Of a stretch of 39,148 nt of DNA, positions 8,862 through 18,500 are shown piece by piece (within the stretch, counting starts at the first letter, position 1; every line of letters starts with the position of its first letter). The DNA comes from Marinobacter alexandrii. Lineage in GTDB: Bacteria; Bacteroidota; Bacteroidia; Cytophagales; Cyclobacteriaceae. The notes beneath the pieces are model-generated. The model saw only the letters and a list, made by a program, of their open reading frames with translations. It made no database searches and had not been told where the DNA came from. Where the stretch lies: NCBI GenBank assembly GCA_039984955.1, contig JBDWTN010000002.1:1-39148 (forward strand). Direction: 5' to 3'. Both the position numbers and the translations under genes were made by a program.

Positions 8862-10571
8862 GTGAATAAAACTGAGTTAATCACTTATCTAAGAGATCCA
8901 GAGCAGCTTTCTCCCAATCAATTAGCTGAATTGGAGAAGATTGTGGATGATAATCCATACTTTCTGAGTGCACGACTTTTGCTCGCAAAAGCAAGTAAAG
9001 AACAACAACATCCTAAAACTAAAAAATTTGTTGCCTCTGCAGCTATTTATTCAACAGATAGAATACTATTAAAGAAGTATCTCAACGGTAATCTTTTCTT
9101 TCTTCACGAGCCTGCAAAACCAGAAGAAGAAAATACATCGGTTGGAGTTAAGGAAATATCAACTGAAAAGCAAGAGACAAAAAGTAGAATACCTCAATCA
9201 AAAGAAACAACTACTAAAAAACCACTATCCTCTGCAACCTCTGAAAAAGTAGAAAAGATTGAACCAGTTTCTAAAATCGAAAAAGAAGCTCCTGTTGAAA
9301 CTCGAAAGAAAGTTTCAATCACACCTCCTTCAACCAAAAAAACTACTGAAAAGACGCTCGCAAGTTTACCTACTGAATCTAAAGTCAAACCTACACCTGA
9401 AATCCCTGAACTACCCAGTGGTGAACTAGACTCTATTCTTGAAGAACTTCAGAGGGATATGAATAATCTGAAATCTTCAAGAGAGAAGTTTGCAGAAGTA
9501 CAACAAAAAATTGAGGAAGACGATGCGGTTTCTGCAGCATTAGAAAAAGCTTCCGCTAAACCTAGCTTTGAATTAGAAACTACAAAAGAAAAAGTTCCAG
9601 AATCGGAGGAAATTGTAGAAGAGAAAAAAACTTCTCAAGAAATAACGGAACAAGTTTTAGAAGCAGCTAAAAAAGCTAAAGAGGAAGTAGCTAAGGAAGA
9701 TAGAGAAGCTAATGAAGTAGAGGATGTAATCGTTGAGAAAGTGGAAGAGGTGGTTAAACCTCTTGAAGAAAGCAAAAAGACAGAAGAACCTGCTGAAACG
9801 CTTGAAAGCGACTCACCCTCTACTAGTACGCCTAAAAAAGATCCTCCTGCTAAAGAAGATTCTCCAAAAGATGAGAAAGATAGTGAACGAGCAGAACGAG
9901 TCATACGAGAACCTCGCTTTTCCCGATCTTCTAGTAGAAGTTATTTAACACCATCAAAAGAAGTTGATTCATCAAAATTATTAGATGAAGACAAGAAAGC
10001 AGAAGAAGTCAAGCCAAAGAAAGAAATAAGTTCAGCTACGAAAGTACCAGATATCTCTAAAGCAAAACCTGTAGCAAAAAAAGACAGAAAGAAACCAGAG
10101 CCGGAAAAAGTCAAGAAGTCTGAAAAGAAGCCTGTCTCTAAAACAACTACTAGTAAACCGGTTACTAAAAAGAGTACCGCTAAGAAAACTGTAACAAAAA
10201 AAACTTCCACAAAGAAAGATTCAACTAGCAAAGCATCTAAGGCCAAAACTTCAAATAAATCAAAAGCACCAAAAAATAAAGAGGAGAAAAATGATGACGA
10301 TAAAGCTGGCCCAAAATCGCAGCAGGACATCATAGATAAGTTCATCAAAGAGTCTCCTTCTATTAAATATCAACGTAAAGAAGATTTTACTCCACAGGAT
10401 TTAGCGGAGGATAGTTCGGTTTGGGATCCTCATCTAGCATCTGAATATTTAGCAGAAATCTATTTGCATCAGGGTAATAAAAAACGTGCCATCGAAATCT
10501 ATGATGCATTAAGCTTGAAATATCCAGAAAAAAAATCTTACTTTGCGGACTTAATTTCAAAAATTGGATAA
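8862..10571 (+). CDS. Lys/Glu-rich linker protein with C-terminal TPR, between lptE and secG
   Basis: This 569-residue protein starts at GTG (the only reasonable start; no in-frame ATG follows for about 200 residues). Residues 1-75 form a helical N-terminal domain with D-N-P-Y-F-L-S-A-R-L-L-L-A-K. Residues 80-480 are low-complexity Lys, Glu, Ser, Thr and Pro repeats (K-K-T-x-T-K-K types near 400-450), probably disordered. Residues 500-569 contain a TPR-like helical pair, with A-E-I-Y-L-H-Q-G-N-K-K-R-A-I-E-I-Y. No signal peptide or membrane helix is seen, so it is probably cytoplasmic. It abuts secG with no gap. The function is unknown; the position suggests an envelope or export-linked role but does not prove it. 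Confidence 0.85.
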   Translation: MNKTELITYLRDPEQLSPNQLAELEKIVDDNPYFLSARLLLAKASKEQQHPKTKKFVASAAIYSTDRILLKKYLNGNLFFLHEPAKPEEENTSVGVKEISTEKQETKSRIPQSKETTTKKPLSSATSEKVEKIEPVSKIEKEAPVETRKKVSITPPSTKKTTEKTLASLPTESKVKPTPEIPELPSGELDSILEELQRDMNNLKSSREKFAEVQQKIEEDDAVSAALEKASAKPSFELETTKEKVPESEEIVEEKKTSQEITEQVLEAAKKAKEEVAKEDREANEVEDVIVEKVEEVVKPLEESKKTEEPAETLESDSPSTSTPKKDPPAKEDSPKDEKDSERAERVIREPRFSRSSSRSYLTPSKEVDSSKLLDEDKKAEEVKPKKEISSATKVPDISKAKPVAKKDRKKPEPEKVKKSEKKPVSKTTTSKPVTKKSTAKKTVTKKTSTKKDSTSKASKAKTSNKSKAPKNKEEKNDDDKAGPKSQQDIIDKFIKESPSIKYQRKEDFTPQDLAEDSSVWDPHLASEYLAEIYLHQGNKKRAIEIYDALSLKYPEKKSYFADLISKIG

Positions 10572-10949
10572 ATGTACGGTATAGTAGTAACCCTTATTGT
10601 CATCATAGCTGTGTTGTTGATTCTTGTTGTTTTGGCACAAAACCCTAAAGGTGGTGGTCTTTCAAGTCAATTTGGAGGATCAGGAACTACTCAACTCATG
10701 GGTGTAAAAAAGACAGGTGATTTGCTTGAAAAGCTTACATGGGGCTTTGCGATAACGCTTCTTGTCCTATCGGTAGCCTCTAATTTTGTTCAACCGGAGG
10801 TGAATCAAGATGTTTTGTCTAGCCCGAACATAGATAACGCTCAAAACTCTATTGTTCCTCCTGCTATTCAACCAACAGATGCTACAAACTCATCTGGTTT
10901 AGAAGACCTTACAGAAAGTTCTACTACTACAGATAGTACAGAAAATTAA
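10572..10949 (+). CDS. secG: Preprotein translocase subunit SecG
   Basis: The 125-residue protein has two membrane helices (about 3-22 and 53-70). The cytoplasmic loop between them carries the SecG signature A-Q-N-P-K-G-G-G-L-S-S-Q-F-G-G. SecG is the small non-essential subunit that speeds SecYE-SecA translocation. The C-terminal 50 residues are a Ser/Thr/Asn/Asp-rich extension. Its ATG follows the stop of the upstream gene directly, so it is probably translated by coupling and ends the miaB-to-secG run. Confidence 0.95.
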   Translation: MYGIVVTLIVIIAVLLILVVLAQNPKGGGLSSQFGGSGTTQLMGVKKTGDLLEKLTWGFAITLLVLSVASNFVQPEVNQDVLSSPNIDNAQNSIVPPAIQPTDATNSSGLEDLTESSTTTDSTEN

Positions 10950-10953
10950 AAAA

Positions 10954-10973
10954 GGCGACTCCATTGAGTCGCC
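10954..10973 (-). terminator. Rho-independent terminator between convergent secG and the T9SS protein gene
   Basis: An 8-bp perfect stem, GGCGACTC with GAGTCGCC, encloses a 4-base loop. On the minus strand the hairpin is followed at once by six T residues, so it is a textbook terminator for the gene ending at 11041. On the plus strand it lies 4 bases after the secG stop but has no T-run, so it would be weaker in that direction. Confidence 0.85.
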
Positions 10974-11040
10974 CATTCACAATAGCCATAGCTAATGCTT
11001 CCTTAGTTTGTCATTTCCAGTAATTGACTAGGGTTCAGGT

Positions 11041-13038
11041 TTATTCTTTTTTGATGATTTTCATTCGCTTCACAGTTGATTCATCATCTTTAATCACAAT
11101 CCAGAATATTCCAGGGGGAAGTTCCATTAATGAAACCCTTCCATCCTTTATTCTTAAATCAAAATTTCTACCAATCATATCGTGAAAGGTTATATTCAAC
11201 TTACTTCTCAGACCTTTTATGAATAGTTCGTCTGATGCTGGATTGGGATACACCTCTATTTCATTTTGGTATGAAGAGCCTAGAGGTCTTTCCTGTATAG
11301 TTACTAACCAATCTTGAGTAGCTATGCCGTCTTCAGCCGTTACAGTGTAGATTACTGATGAAGCGAAATTTCGAGTCCCATTAGGCGAAATACTAGCCCC
11401 GTCAGAGATCGTAATTACAGGAGTCAAAGAAGTCACATCTGTTCCCAATTCAGCAAGTAAAAAGACTGTATGCTCTATGGCATCAATTTCTGTAGGACTA
11501 GACTGTTCTGGCAAAGTAAAACTCAGAATATCTGTCCCTACTGAAAGATTGCTATTTCTGATGATGGTAAGCTCATCAAACTCTGAACAAGAAGCTATAT
11601 CATTCACTACAGTCCATCTCAAAATTGTCTCCCCTATTGAAAGATCCGATATAGTTGTAACAGGATTATTCGCGTCAGTTAATATACCCGTACCAGAAAC
11701 AATAGACCAGGTTCCTGTCTCTCCCACCTGCACAGCAGAAGCAGCTAGAGTGGCATTATCCGAAGTGATGTTTTGATCACTACCTGCATTCACATCAGGA
11801 ATACTTTCTACTTCAACTGTCAATTCTTTTGACACTTCACACCCACCACGATCTATACTCAGAGTGGCTGTGTATATCCCCGCTGAAGCATATGTAAATG
11901 AAGTATTACCTACTGTATTATCATCTTCATTCCCATCATTATCAAAATCCCAAGAATAGGTATCTCCCGTCATAGTATCGGTAGATAAATCCGTAAAATC
12001 AGTAGCAGTTCCTGCACATACTACTGAGGCAGAAAAATCAACGGTAGCTCCTGAACAAATGTCAAAATTAGCAGTCTCAGTCAAACTATAACTTCCATCA
12101 ACATTAAATACTCTCATACCAACGGAATAACTTCCATTGGGAAGTGAACTTGTCGGTAGCATAACTTCTTGATCTATGCTAAACACAGCAGGATCGATTG
12201 CTATCTCAGACGCAGAACTTACGCCAGGATCAGTATCTATAAAATATTCAATCCCTGCAAGATTAGCATTAACTCCTCTAGCTGTCAAAGCATCCACATA
12301 GAACGCTTGTGAGTTATGCATACTCCAAGCTCCTTCACTATCCTTCACTCTCACATGCAAAACGTGAAAACCTGAGGGGAGCGAAGATGTAGTGATTAAA
12401 GCTTCCATATCAATACTTTGACTAGGACTTATTGCTATAGAGGTTCCATTTCCAAACCCAGGATCCATGTCAAAAAAGTATTCCAATTCTGTTAAATTGG
12501 TAGATGACGCTATAGAAGTTGCACTCACATAAAAAACTCGTGATTCTTGTATACCCCAAGTACCATCGCTATCCTTCACCCTCATGTGTAAAACGTGAAA
12601 ACCTGAAGAGAGTGAAGATGTGGTGATTAGAGCTTCCATATCAATATTTTGACTAGGGCTTAATGTCATAGAAGTTCCGTTTCCAAATCCAGGATCCACA
12701 TCAAAAAAGTATTCTAACTCTGTCAAATTGGTAGATGATGCAATAGAAGTAGCACTCACATAAAAAACTCGTGTCTCTTGGATACCCCAGGTTCCATCGG
12801 AGTACCTGGCTCTCACCATTAACTCATGAAATCCTACAGATAAAGAACCTGTATTAATGTTTATATCAACATCTTGATTGACACCTTGAGTAATAGGGAT
12901 TGACACTCCATTCCCGACTCCAGGATCAGAGTCAATATAGTACTCCATCGCAAAAATGGATGCTTGGCTATATGCTGTAATTGAAAATGCAATCAGTAAG
13001 AGCCAAAATCCAATCCTAAGCCTTATGGCCTTAATCAT
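11041..13038 (-). CDS. Secreted repeat/PKD protein with T9SS type A sorting domain
   Basis: Started at 13038, the product has 665 residues and a signal peptide ending in A-Y-S-Q. Four modules with the core E-Y-(F/Y)-(I/F)-D-x-D-P-G follow, the middle two nearly identical. Next come a PKD-like domain (Y-S-W-D-F-D-N-D-G near the middle), a strand-rich region and a T-V-T-A-E-D-G-like domain. The tail has E-V-Y-P-N-P-A-S-D and ends in K-R-M-K-I-I-K-K-E, the type A CTD cleaved and anchored by T9SS. In-frame ATGs at 13098 and 13053 would put extra residues before the signal peptide and overlap the upstream gene. The function is probably an extracellular structural or binding protein; no catalytic site was seen. 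Confidence 0.85.
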   Translation of the reverse strand: MIKAIRLRIGFWLLLIAFSITAYSQASIFAMEYYIDSDPGVGNGVSIPITQGVNQDVDININTGSLSVGFHELMVRARYSDGTWGIQETRVFYVSATSIASSTNLTELEYFFDVDPGFGNGTSMTLSPSQNIDMEALITTSSLSSGFHVLHMRVKDSDGTWGIQESRVFYVSATSIASSTNLTELEYFFDMDPGFGNGTSIAISPSQSIDMEALITTSSLPSGFHVLHVRVKDSEGAWSMHNSQAFYVDALTARGVNANLAGIEYFIDTDPGVSSASEIAIDPAVFSIDQEVMLPTSSLPNGSYSVGMRVFNVDGSYSLTETANFDICSGATVDFSASVVCAGTATDFTDLSTDTMTGDTYSWDFDNDGNEDDNTVGNTSFTYASAGIYTATLSIDRGGCEVSKELTVEVESIPDVNAGSDQNITSDNATLAASAVQVGETGTWSIVSGTGILTDANNPVTTISDLSIGETILRWTVVNDIASCSEFDELTIIRNSNLSVGTDILSFTLPEQSSPTEIDAIEHTVFLLAELGTDVTSLTPVITISDGASISPNGTRNFASSVIYTVTAEDGIATQDWLVTIQERPLGSSYQNEIEVYPNPASDELFIKGLRSKLNITFHDMIGRNFDLRIKDGRVSLMELPPGIFWIVIKDDESTVKRMKIIKKE
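12256..12717 (-). repeat. Two tandem 231-bp (77-codon) repeats inside the secreted T9SS protein gene
   Basis: The units 12717-12487 and 12486-12256 encode nearly the same 77-residue module, beginning L-E-Y-F-F-D-x-D-P-G-F-G-N-G-T-S. They are alike at the DNA level, including many third positions, over most of their length; the end of the second unit diverges. The pattern fits internal duplication more recent than that of the two outer modules. Confidence 0.8.
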
Positions 13039-13045
13039 GTATCGA

Positions 13046-14149
13046 CTAGTCATTAGTGATATTTCCTCTCGCTTTGATAGTGACCTGAAGATCAACACCT
13101 TGCGACACTACAGTAGGTACACTTAGTGATTCAATCAAAGGAAGGAAGGAACCTTCAATGTTAAATGGAACGGCTCCTCCCGTAGGTCCAATATCTGTTC
13201 CATCAGTCGCTGCTCCCAATACTGGTGATCCTGTTATAGGAGTAATGTCATTGCTGAAATTCCAGTCGCTTGTTGATTGAGGCACGTCCGTCAGCATTGG
13301 ATTTACCCCTTCGAGGTTGCCAGATGCTGTATTTCCATCAACTCCATCTAGAAAAACATCGTTGGTTGTATTATAGCTTAGGTTGTTGGTAAAAGTATTG
13401 CCTGTCTGGCCGGTTCCAATTCCTGGCGTAGAATTCAAGAAAATATTATTTCTAACGATACAATCATCTATGTTATGAAATGAAATACCGTTAGATCCAT
13501 TAAAAAACAGATTATGCTGAATTGTCATCCCCACTCCCTGAACTGAACCTGCTACACAGCACCTTCCTTTGATGATATTATTTTCAATAACTACACCCGA
13601 GGAATTATACAATTCGAACCCTTGTGCATCACCCGTACTATTAGAAGAATTTATTATACAGTTTCTTATGATAATACCAGAGATCGAGTTGGGTGAACCA
13701 ACTGCAAAACCAGCTCCATGAATACGATCAATCAGGCAATTTTCAATTAAGACATTAGAAACAGTATGTGCAAATGTCGTGCTTATAGCCATGCTTACTC
13801 TACTTACATGTAACCCTGAAATTCTAGACCCTGAAGCGCCCGTATTATCCAGTCTTATTTCATCAACTAGTGATCTCAATCCAATATCACTAGTTGGGTC
13901 TAGCCCTATACCAATAATGGTTAATGACTTACCATCTATCATTCCGTCATTGTAATCCTCAGCACTTGGTACCACATGAATGATATCTCCAGAAACAGCA
14001 GCATCTATGGCATCCTGCAATGCATCAGTGCCAGTATAAACATTGGTTCCTCCTGTTGCTCCTGGATTATTATTAGCAATCCGAGTGGTTTGGGCTGTGG
14101 ATAAAAATGCACAAATAATACCTGCGCATATCATAGTTATTTTTTTCAT
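13046..14149 (-). CDS. Secreted right-handed beta-helix (pectate-lyase-like fold) protein
   Basis: From the ATG at 14149 the product has 367 residues and a clean signal peptide (M-K-K-I-T-M-I-C-A-G-I-I-C-A-F-L-S-T-A-Q). An ATG 90 bases upstream would add a basic non-signal leader and is rejected. Residues about 45-300 contain many N-x-I/V-I-x-N-N-I-I and G-I-x-I-x-N coils typical of parallel beta-helices such as PF13229. No polysaccharide-lyase catalytic residues can be assigned by eye. It ends in V-T-I-K-A-R-G-N without a CTD of its own. The T9SS-tagged gene starts 7 bases after the stop, so the two are one operon and may work as a secreted pair. Confidence 0.8.
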   Translation of the reverse strand: MKKITMICAGIICAFLSTAQTTRIANNNPGATGGTNVYTGTDALQDAIDAAVSGDIIHVVPSAEDYNDGMIDGKSLTIIGIGLDPTSDIGLRSLVDEIRLDNTGASGSRISGLHVSRVSMAISTTFAHTVSNVLIENCLIDRIHGAGFAVGSPNSISGIIIRNCIINSSNSTGDAQGFELYNSSGVVIENNIIKGRCCVAGSVQGVGMTIQHNLFFNGSNGISFHNIDDCIVRNNIFLNSTPGIGTGQTGNTFTNNLSYNTTNDVFLDGVDGNTASGNLEGVNPMLTDVPQSTSDWNFSNDITPITGSPVLGAATDGTDIGPTGGAVPFNIEGSFLPLIESLSVPTVVSQGVDLQVTIKARGNITND

Positions 14150-14295
14150 AAGTTTTGTTTTTAAGGTGATCAACCAGTTTCGTTTACCTTTAGACTCATG
14201 GCTTTTATATTTTTCCCGGATTAGTTTGTCATTTTTCAAGAAATTTTTAGAAATCGGGAATTTGGCCTGTTTAATAAGTCATACATATAGCACCT

Positions 14296-14844
14296 ATGTA
14301 CATATCAGCTAAGAAGTATGATGACGAAGAGTCTCTGTGGCAAAGATTTGTCGCAGGAGATAAGTCTGTTTTTGGAAAGCTCTACTCCACCTATCATAAG
14401 AGCTTAACAGCCTATTGCATAGGTAAAGTTGGCAGTCTTGAACAGGCAGAGAATATAGCTTCCGATGTGCTAATCAAACTGTTACAATATGAAAAGGTCA
14501 GTGAAATTGAAAATTTTGAAGGATGGATGTTTCATGTGGCTAAGAATGAATGTCTCACTTACTTAAGTAAAAACGAGAGAAGGAGAAAGCTCTTAAATGA
14601 TAACTATCCTATGGAGCTGGAACGGCTCCCTGATGTGGAAATGAGCTTTTCTATGGAAAACATGGATAAACTTATTCGGTCTGCTCTCGATGAAAAGGAT
14701 TATAAAATATGGCAACTTCATCAACAAGGGTATGACAATCAGGAAATTGCAGATATTATTGATACTACTGAAAAAACAGTAGCTAATCGAAAATCTATCG
14801 CGAGAGCGAAATTAAAGGATGTGTTTAAGGAATTAAATGAGTAG
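14296..14844 (+). CDS. ECF-type RNA polymerase sigma-70 factor
   Basis: The 182-residue protein has region 2 at about residues 13-85 (L-W-Q-R-F-V-A-G-D-K-S-V-F-G-K-L-Y, then F-E-G-W-M-F-H-V-A-K-N) and region 4 at about 125-175, with the helix-turn-helix Q-E-I-A-D-I-I-D-T-T-E-K-T-V. Regions 1.1 and 3 are absent, as in ECF factors. The region 4 sequence is somewhat divergent (T-V-A-N-R-K-S-I-A-R-A-K-L). The stop overlaps the next gene by 8 bases, so the membrane TPR protein downstream is its natural candidate anti-sigma partner. Its promoters are not known; nearby TonB receptor genes are possible targets, but this is speculation. Confidence 0.9.
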   Translation: MYISAKKYDDEESLWQRFVAGDKSVFGKLYSTYHKSLTAYCIGKVGSLEQAENIASDVLIKLLQYEKVSEIENFEGWMFHVAKNECLTYLSKNERRRKLLNDNYPMELERLPDVEMSFSMENMDKLIRSALDEKDYKIWQLHQQGYDNQEIADIIDTTEKTVANRKSIARAKLKDVFKELNE

Positions 14845-15580
14845 TGAAATGAAAACCATTTACAACTATGAATTGATCGAGGACTATCTAGATGGCATCC
14901 TTGATTCGCAAACAATGAATGAACTAAGGCATTTGCTTGCTACTGATGAGAGTGCCAGAGAGATCGCAAAGGGCATTTTGATAATGAAGAATCATTTCAA
15001 AAACGATCAGGAGATTGAGAGTTACCTAGATGAAATTCTATCAAGAAGGCAAAAGGTCATTAATAAACACGTCAGAAAAAAGAAATTAGGTCTTTTACAT
15101 ATTGCAGCCAGTCTTACTGCTTTTGTTCTATTGAGTCTCGCTGTATACCAGTTTTCAAAACCATCCATAGAAGGAATACTTAACAATCACTTAAGTGATC
15201 AATACAAAATATCTACTACTCTTCGAAATAGTAATTATACGAATCACTTTGACAAAACGCTCTCTGCTTATCGCAGTAAGAACTATCAGGAAGTCATTGA
15301 AAGACTAAATAATCCCCACACTGCCAAAGAGGTTTTTCTAAAGGGTCTGAGTTTTCTTTATTCAGGCGAGTATCAATTAGCCATCAAAGAGTTTGAAAGG
15401 GAATCATTGATCAATAGTCGATTTGAAGAGCAAGCGCGCTGGTACTTATCTGTAGCATATCTTAAAGTAAGGGAATGGGATAAAGCAAAAAAAGTTCTTC
15501 TTGTTATAGTTGAATTCCCTAGCCACTACAAGAAAAAAGAGTCTCAAAAACTACTCAACTTCATCAATGACCGAGAGTAA
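14837..15580 (+). CDS. Single-pass membrane protein with extracytoplasmic TPRs, putative anti-sigma factor
   Basis: The 247-residue protein has a soluble helical N-terminus (1-90) with I-E-D-Y-L-D-G-x-L-D and L-R-H-L-L-A-T-D-E-S-A-R, a pattern seen at the start of many Bacteroidota anti-sigma and FecR-like proteins. No zinc-finger H-x3-C-x2-C is present. One membrane helix follows at about 93-111. Residues about 135-245 then form two or three TPR units (A-Y-R-S-K-N-Y-Q-E-V-I-E-R-L; L-Y-S-G-E-Y-Q-L-A-I-K-E-F), outside the cytoplasm if the N-terminus faces in. Overlap with the sigma gene (8 bases) supports an anti-sigma role. Its last 17 bases overlap the convergent CHAT gene. The role is inferred, not shown. 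Confidence 0.75.
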   Translation: MSSEMKTIYNYELIEDYLDGILDSQTMNELRHLLATDESAREIAKGILIMKNHFKNDQEIESYLDEILSRRQKVINKHVRKKKLGLLHIAASLTAFVLLSLAVYQFSKPSIEGILNNHLSDQYKISTTLRNSNYTNHFDKTLSAYRSKNYQEVIERLNNPHTAKEVFLKGLSFLYSGEYQLAIKEFERESLINSRFEEQARWYLSVAYLKVREWDKAKKVLLVIVEFPSHYKKKESQKLLNFINDRE

Positions 15581-18500
15581 AGAATTTTTTTCTAAAAACA
15601 AATCCTAGGATAACGAGAAAACCAATCGCATAGAAAAGCATTCGCTTACCCGACCAATTGTTAGCACTTGCAATAGGATCCGTATCTCCCAAAGCCACAA
15701 AACTCCCCCAAAAGAAGGGGTGCTGATACAATGGGTCATCCATACTTTCAAGGTACTTCAACTGAGCCTTTCTGAGTGCTACATCTTTGGTATCTCCAGA
15801 TCGGATATTATGATAAAATTCAACCATGATTTGATTGGTGGATGCATCTGGCAATTTCCACATACTCATAATTACGCTAGGGCACCCCGCATAGCTAAAT
15901 GCTCTCGTAAAGCTTATAGGCCCTTCTCCCACTTCTAAAGCTCCGCCACCGCTGCTACAGGCACTCAACACCACCATAGCTGCATCCAAATCCAAGTTGT
16001 AGATTTCGTCAATCGTCAAGTAGCCATCATTCAAGCTATCATTTTGATGATTAAACAACAGCTCTGAATATTCAGGTTCTTCTCCATTCAACAAACTATG
16101 CATGGCAAGATGAAGTACACTGTACTTTCCAGCATTACTCTTGAAATTACTTTCGGAAGCTTCTTCATTGATCCAAATTTTTCCACCAAAAAAAATACTG
16201 ATTTTTCTAACTTCCTCAATAGCTCCAGGCAATGGAAGTCTTCCCTCCCTAACCAGTTCATAGGTCATAGGGTGCTGACTAGAATCTATGCTAGTATATA
16301 ATGAAGCTTCATAGGAAGGGGCAAATCCGGCAAATCCTAAATTTGCCGTAGTAGTTGTTTTCCTAAAATTCAAGGTAGCTGAATAGGCATAGCTAATGGA
16401 ATACTCAGATAGTAAATAGGTTAAAAGGTCATAAGCTATTTTACCGCTTTCCGCTGGTTTTGTAAGAAATGTCCCAAAATTTAATTCACTCAGATCTCCA
16501 TCCGGAATAATCAAAAGCTTCTGAATGTTCTGAGCACTCTGCACATTTGGTGATACAAGTATTTGACACAATCTATAGGCTGAGGTAACCAATAAGCTAT
16601 CGGCTACTTTCGGTTCATTAACAATAAAAACATTATCTGTCAAACTCTTTTGATAATCATACATCGATAAGGTTAGTGTATCACTTATATTAATCTGACG
16701 AATATCAAAAACTTGATCGCTAATAGATAAGACATATATCTCACTCTCTCCTTGATAATACTCAAGCATCATTGTTTCAGGAGGAAGTGATTTTCTTAAC
16801 TCCGATATGTCAATGATGTCACTAGCATATCGATATGCGTAATAATTTGAAAATTTACTTTTCAATTCTTCCTTGAATCGCTCATAGGCATTTTGCGTTT
16901 CAAATACTTCTTTTTGGTAGAAAGAGACCTTATTTTCATTATTGGTAGCTCTCAAATTTCGCAACTGATCTTTATAATAGGAAAGTTCAACTCGAAAGTC
17001 TATCTCTTTAGAAATCAAACTATCTGGCACCCCAGAAAATTGTCTTGCTTCAGTTTCCTGAATTCTTGATAATAAGACTGGTGATTTGCTTTTCTCAATG
17101 ATGTAAAAGAGATTGTTCTTATACTCATCTTCACCAGTTAATTCATAAAATTCATATGTTGCATTAATTGCATCATTAAAAAAGCTTCTGGTGTCGTTAG
17201 CCAATTGTGTCCTGGAATCTTCCAATTGATATTCAGATCCAATCAGATCTATTAGTGATATGCCTTTTTCGAAAAACTGGAGAGATCTTTTAAAGTCCTC
17301 CACATTTTTCGATTCATTATAAAGTGTTCTGTATGTATTTGCTATTCGATGAATACTTGTCAATGCCTTTTGTTTATGCGTGAGTAATTTCAAATCAAAA
17401 ACTGCATCCTTTTCAATTGAGTCAAAGGAAAGGGACTCCAAAGACATCCAATAATCATTCAGAGCAGCAAGTAGATCTCCTTGTTGTCTCTTCAAATTCC
17501 CTTTATGTTGATACAATGTTGCCATCTTACTGCCTTTATCCCCAAAGTGATCTTTGTAGATAGATATGCTTTCATCAAAGTACTTTTTTGCTCGACTAAA
17601 ATCTTTTGTCATTAGGCTTGCCTTACCGAGTTCCGAAAGTACATCTGCTTCATTAACTGTCCTTATTCCACGAGCTCGGTAGATATTTAGTGCCTTTAGG
17701 TGATACGTTTGCTGCAAATCCAATTCATTACGATCTGAATGGTATTGACCAATAATGTTGTAAATAATTGCTAAGTATAGATGGTCTTCAGGAAGGTATT
17801 TTTCTGAAAGACTCAAAGAAAGACTAAGTAATTCTTGGGCCTTTTTTAACTCTCCTACTTTATGATACATCTGTCCTAGGTAGGCATAGTAGGTATGCAA
17901 TACTGGAATTTTTTCTCCGTACTTATTTTTCAATATCAAGTTACCTTGTTCTATAAAATGGATCGCTCTTCTATAGTTAAACATATTTCCATGTAGCGTT
18001 CCAATGGAATAGTAACTTGCTCCCACATTGACATGATCATCTCCCAATGTTTTCTTTCTTATTTCCAAACCATGTTGATAATAATCAAGGGCTCTGTCAT
18101 TGTTTCCAAAGCTTTTATAGATACGACCTACATCATCAAGACTGTTTGAAGTGCTTGGATGATTGAGCGGAAGAAGTCTCTGCCTAATATCAAGTGCTAA
18201 CAGGCTATATTCCAGTGCTTGTTTTAGACGATCCTTTTTTTGATTAACCTTTCCCAGATAGAAATAAGTAGCTGAAATTTCTACTGAATCAATTTCAGGA
18301 TTACCAGACCGAATGGACAAAGCTCTATCCAAATAATATTCCGCTGAGTCATATTCTGCTGAAAAGTGATAGATGTAACCCATCAAATTATAGTCGAAGG
18401 AGACGGCTATACTCTCAGCTCCATAAAGAGCTTCTTTTATCAATAAGGATTTGAATAAGTCTTTTTTTGCTTCCTCCCACCTATTGGAACAGCCGGAAAC

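Noticed and set aside
8855-8862. TACACTTG as a promoter of the Lys/Glu-rich gene
   Set aside because: It overlaps the GTG start itself, so transcription would begin after the start codon, and it has a mismatch to the consensus.
9635-10348. Long open frames antisense to the Lys/Glu-rich gene
   Set aside because: They arise from the biased AAG/GAA codons on the sense strand; the proteins are Ser/Phe/Leu-rich with no recognisable features.
13039-13098. Earlier starts (13098 or 13053) for the T9SS repeat protein
   Set aside because: Both put residues before a clean signal peptide and overlap the upstream beta-helix gene.
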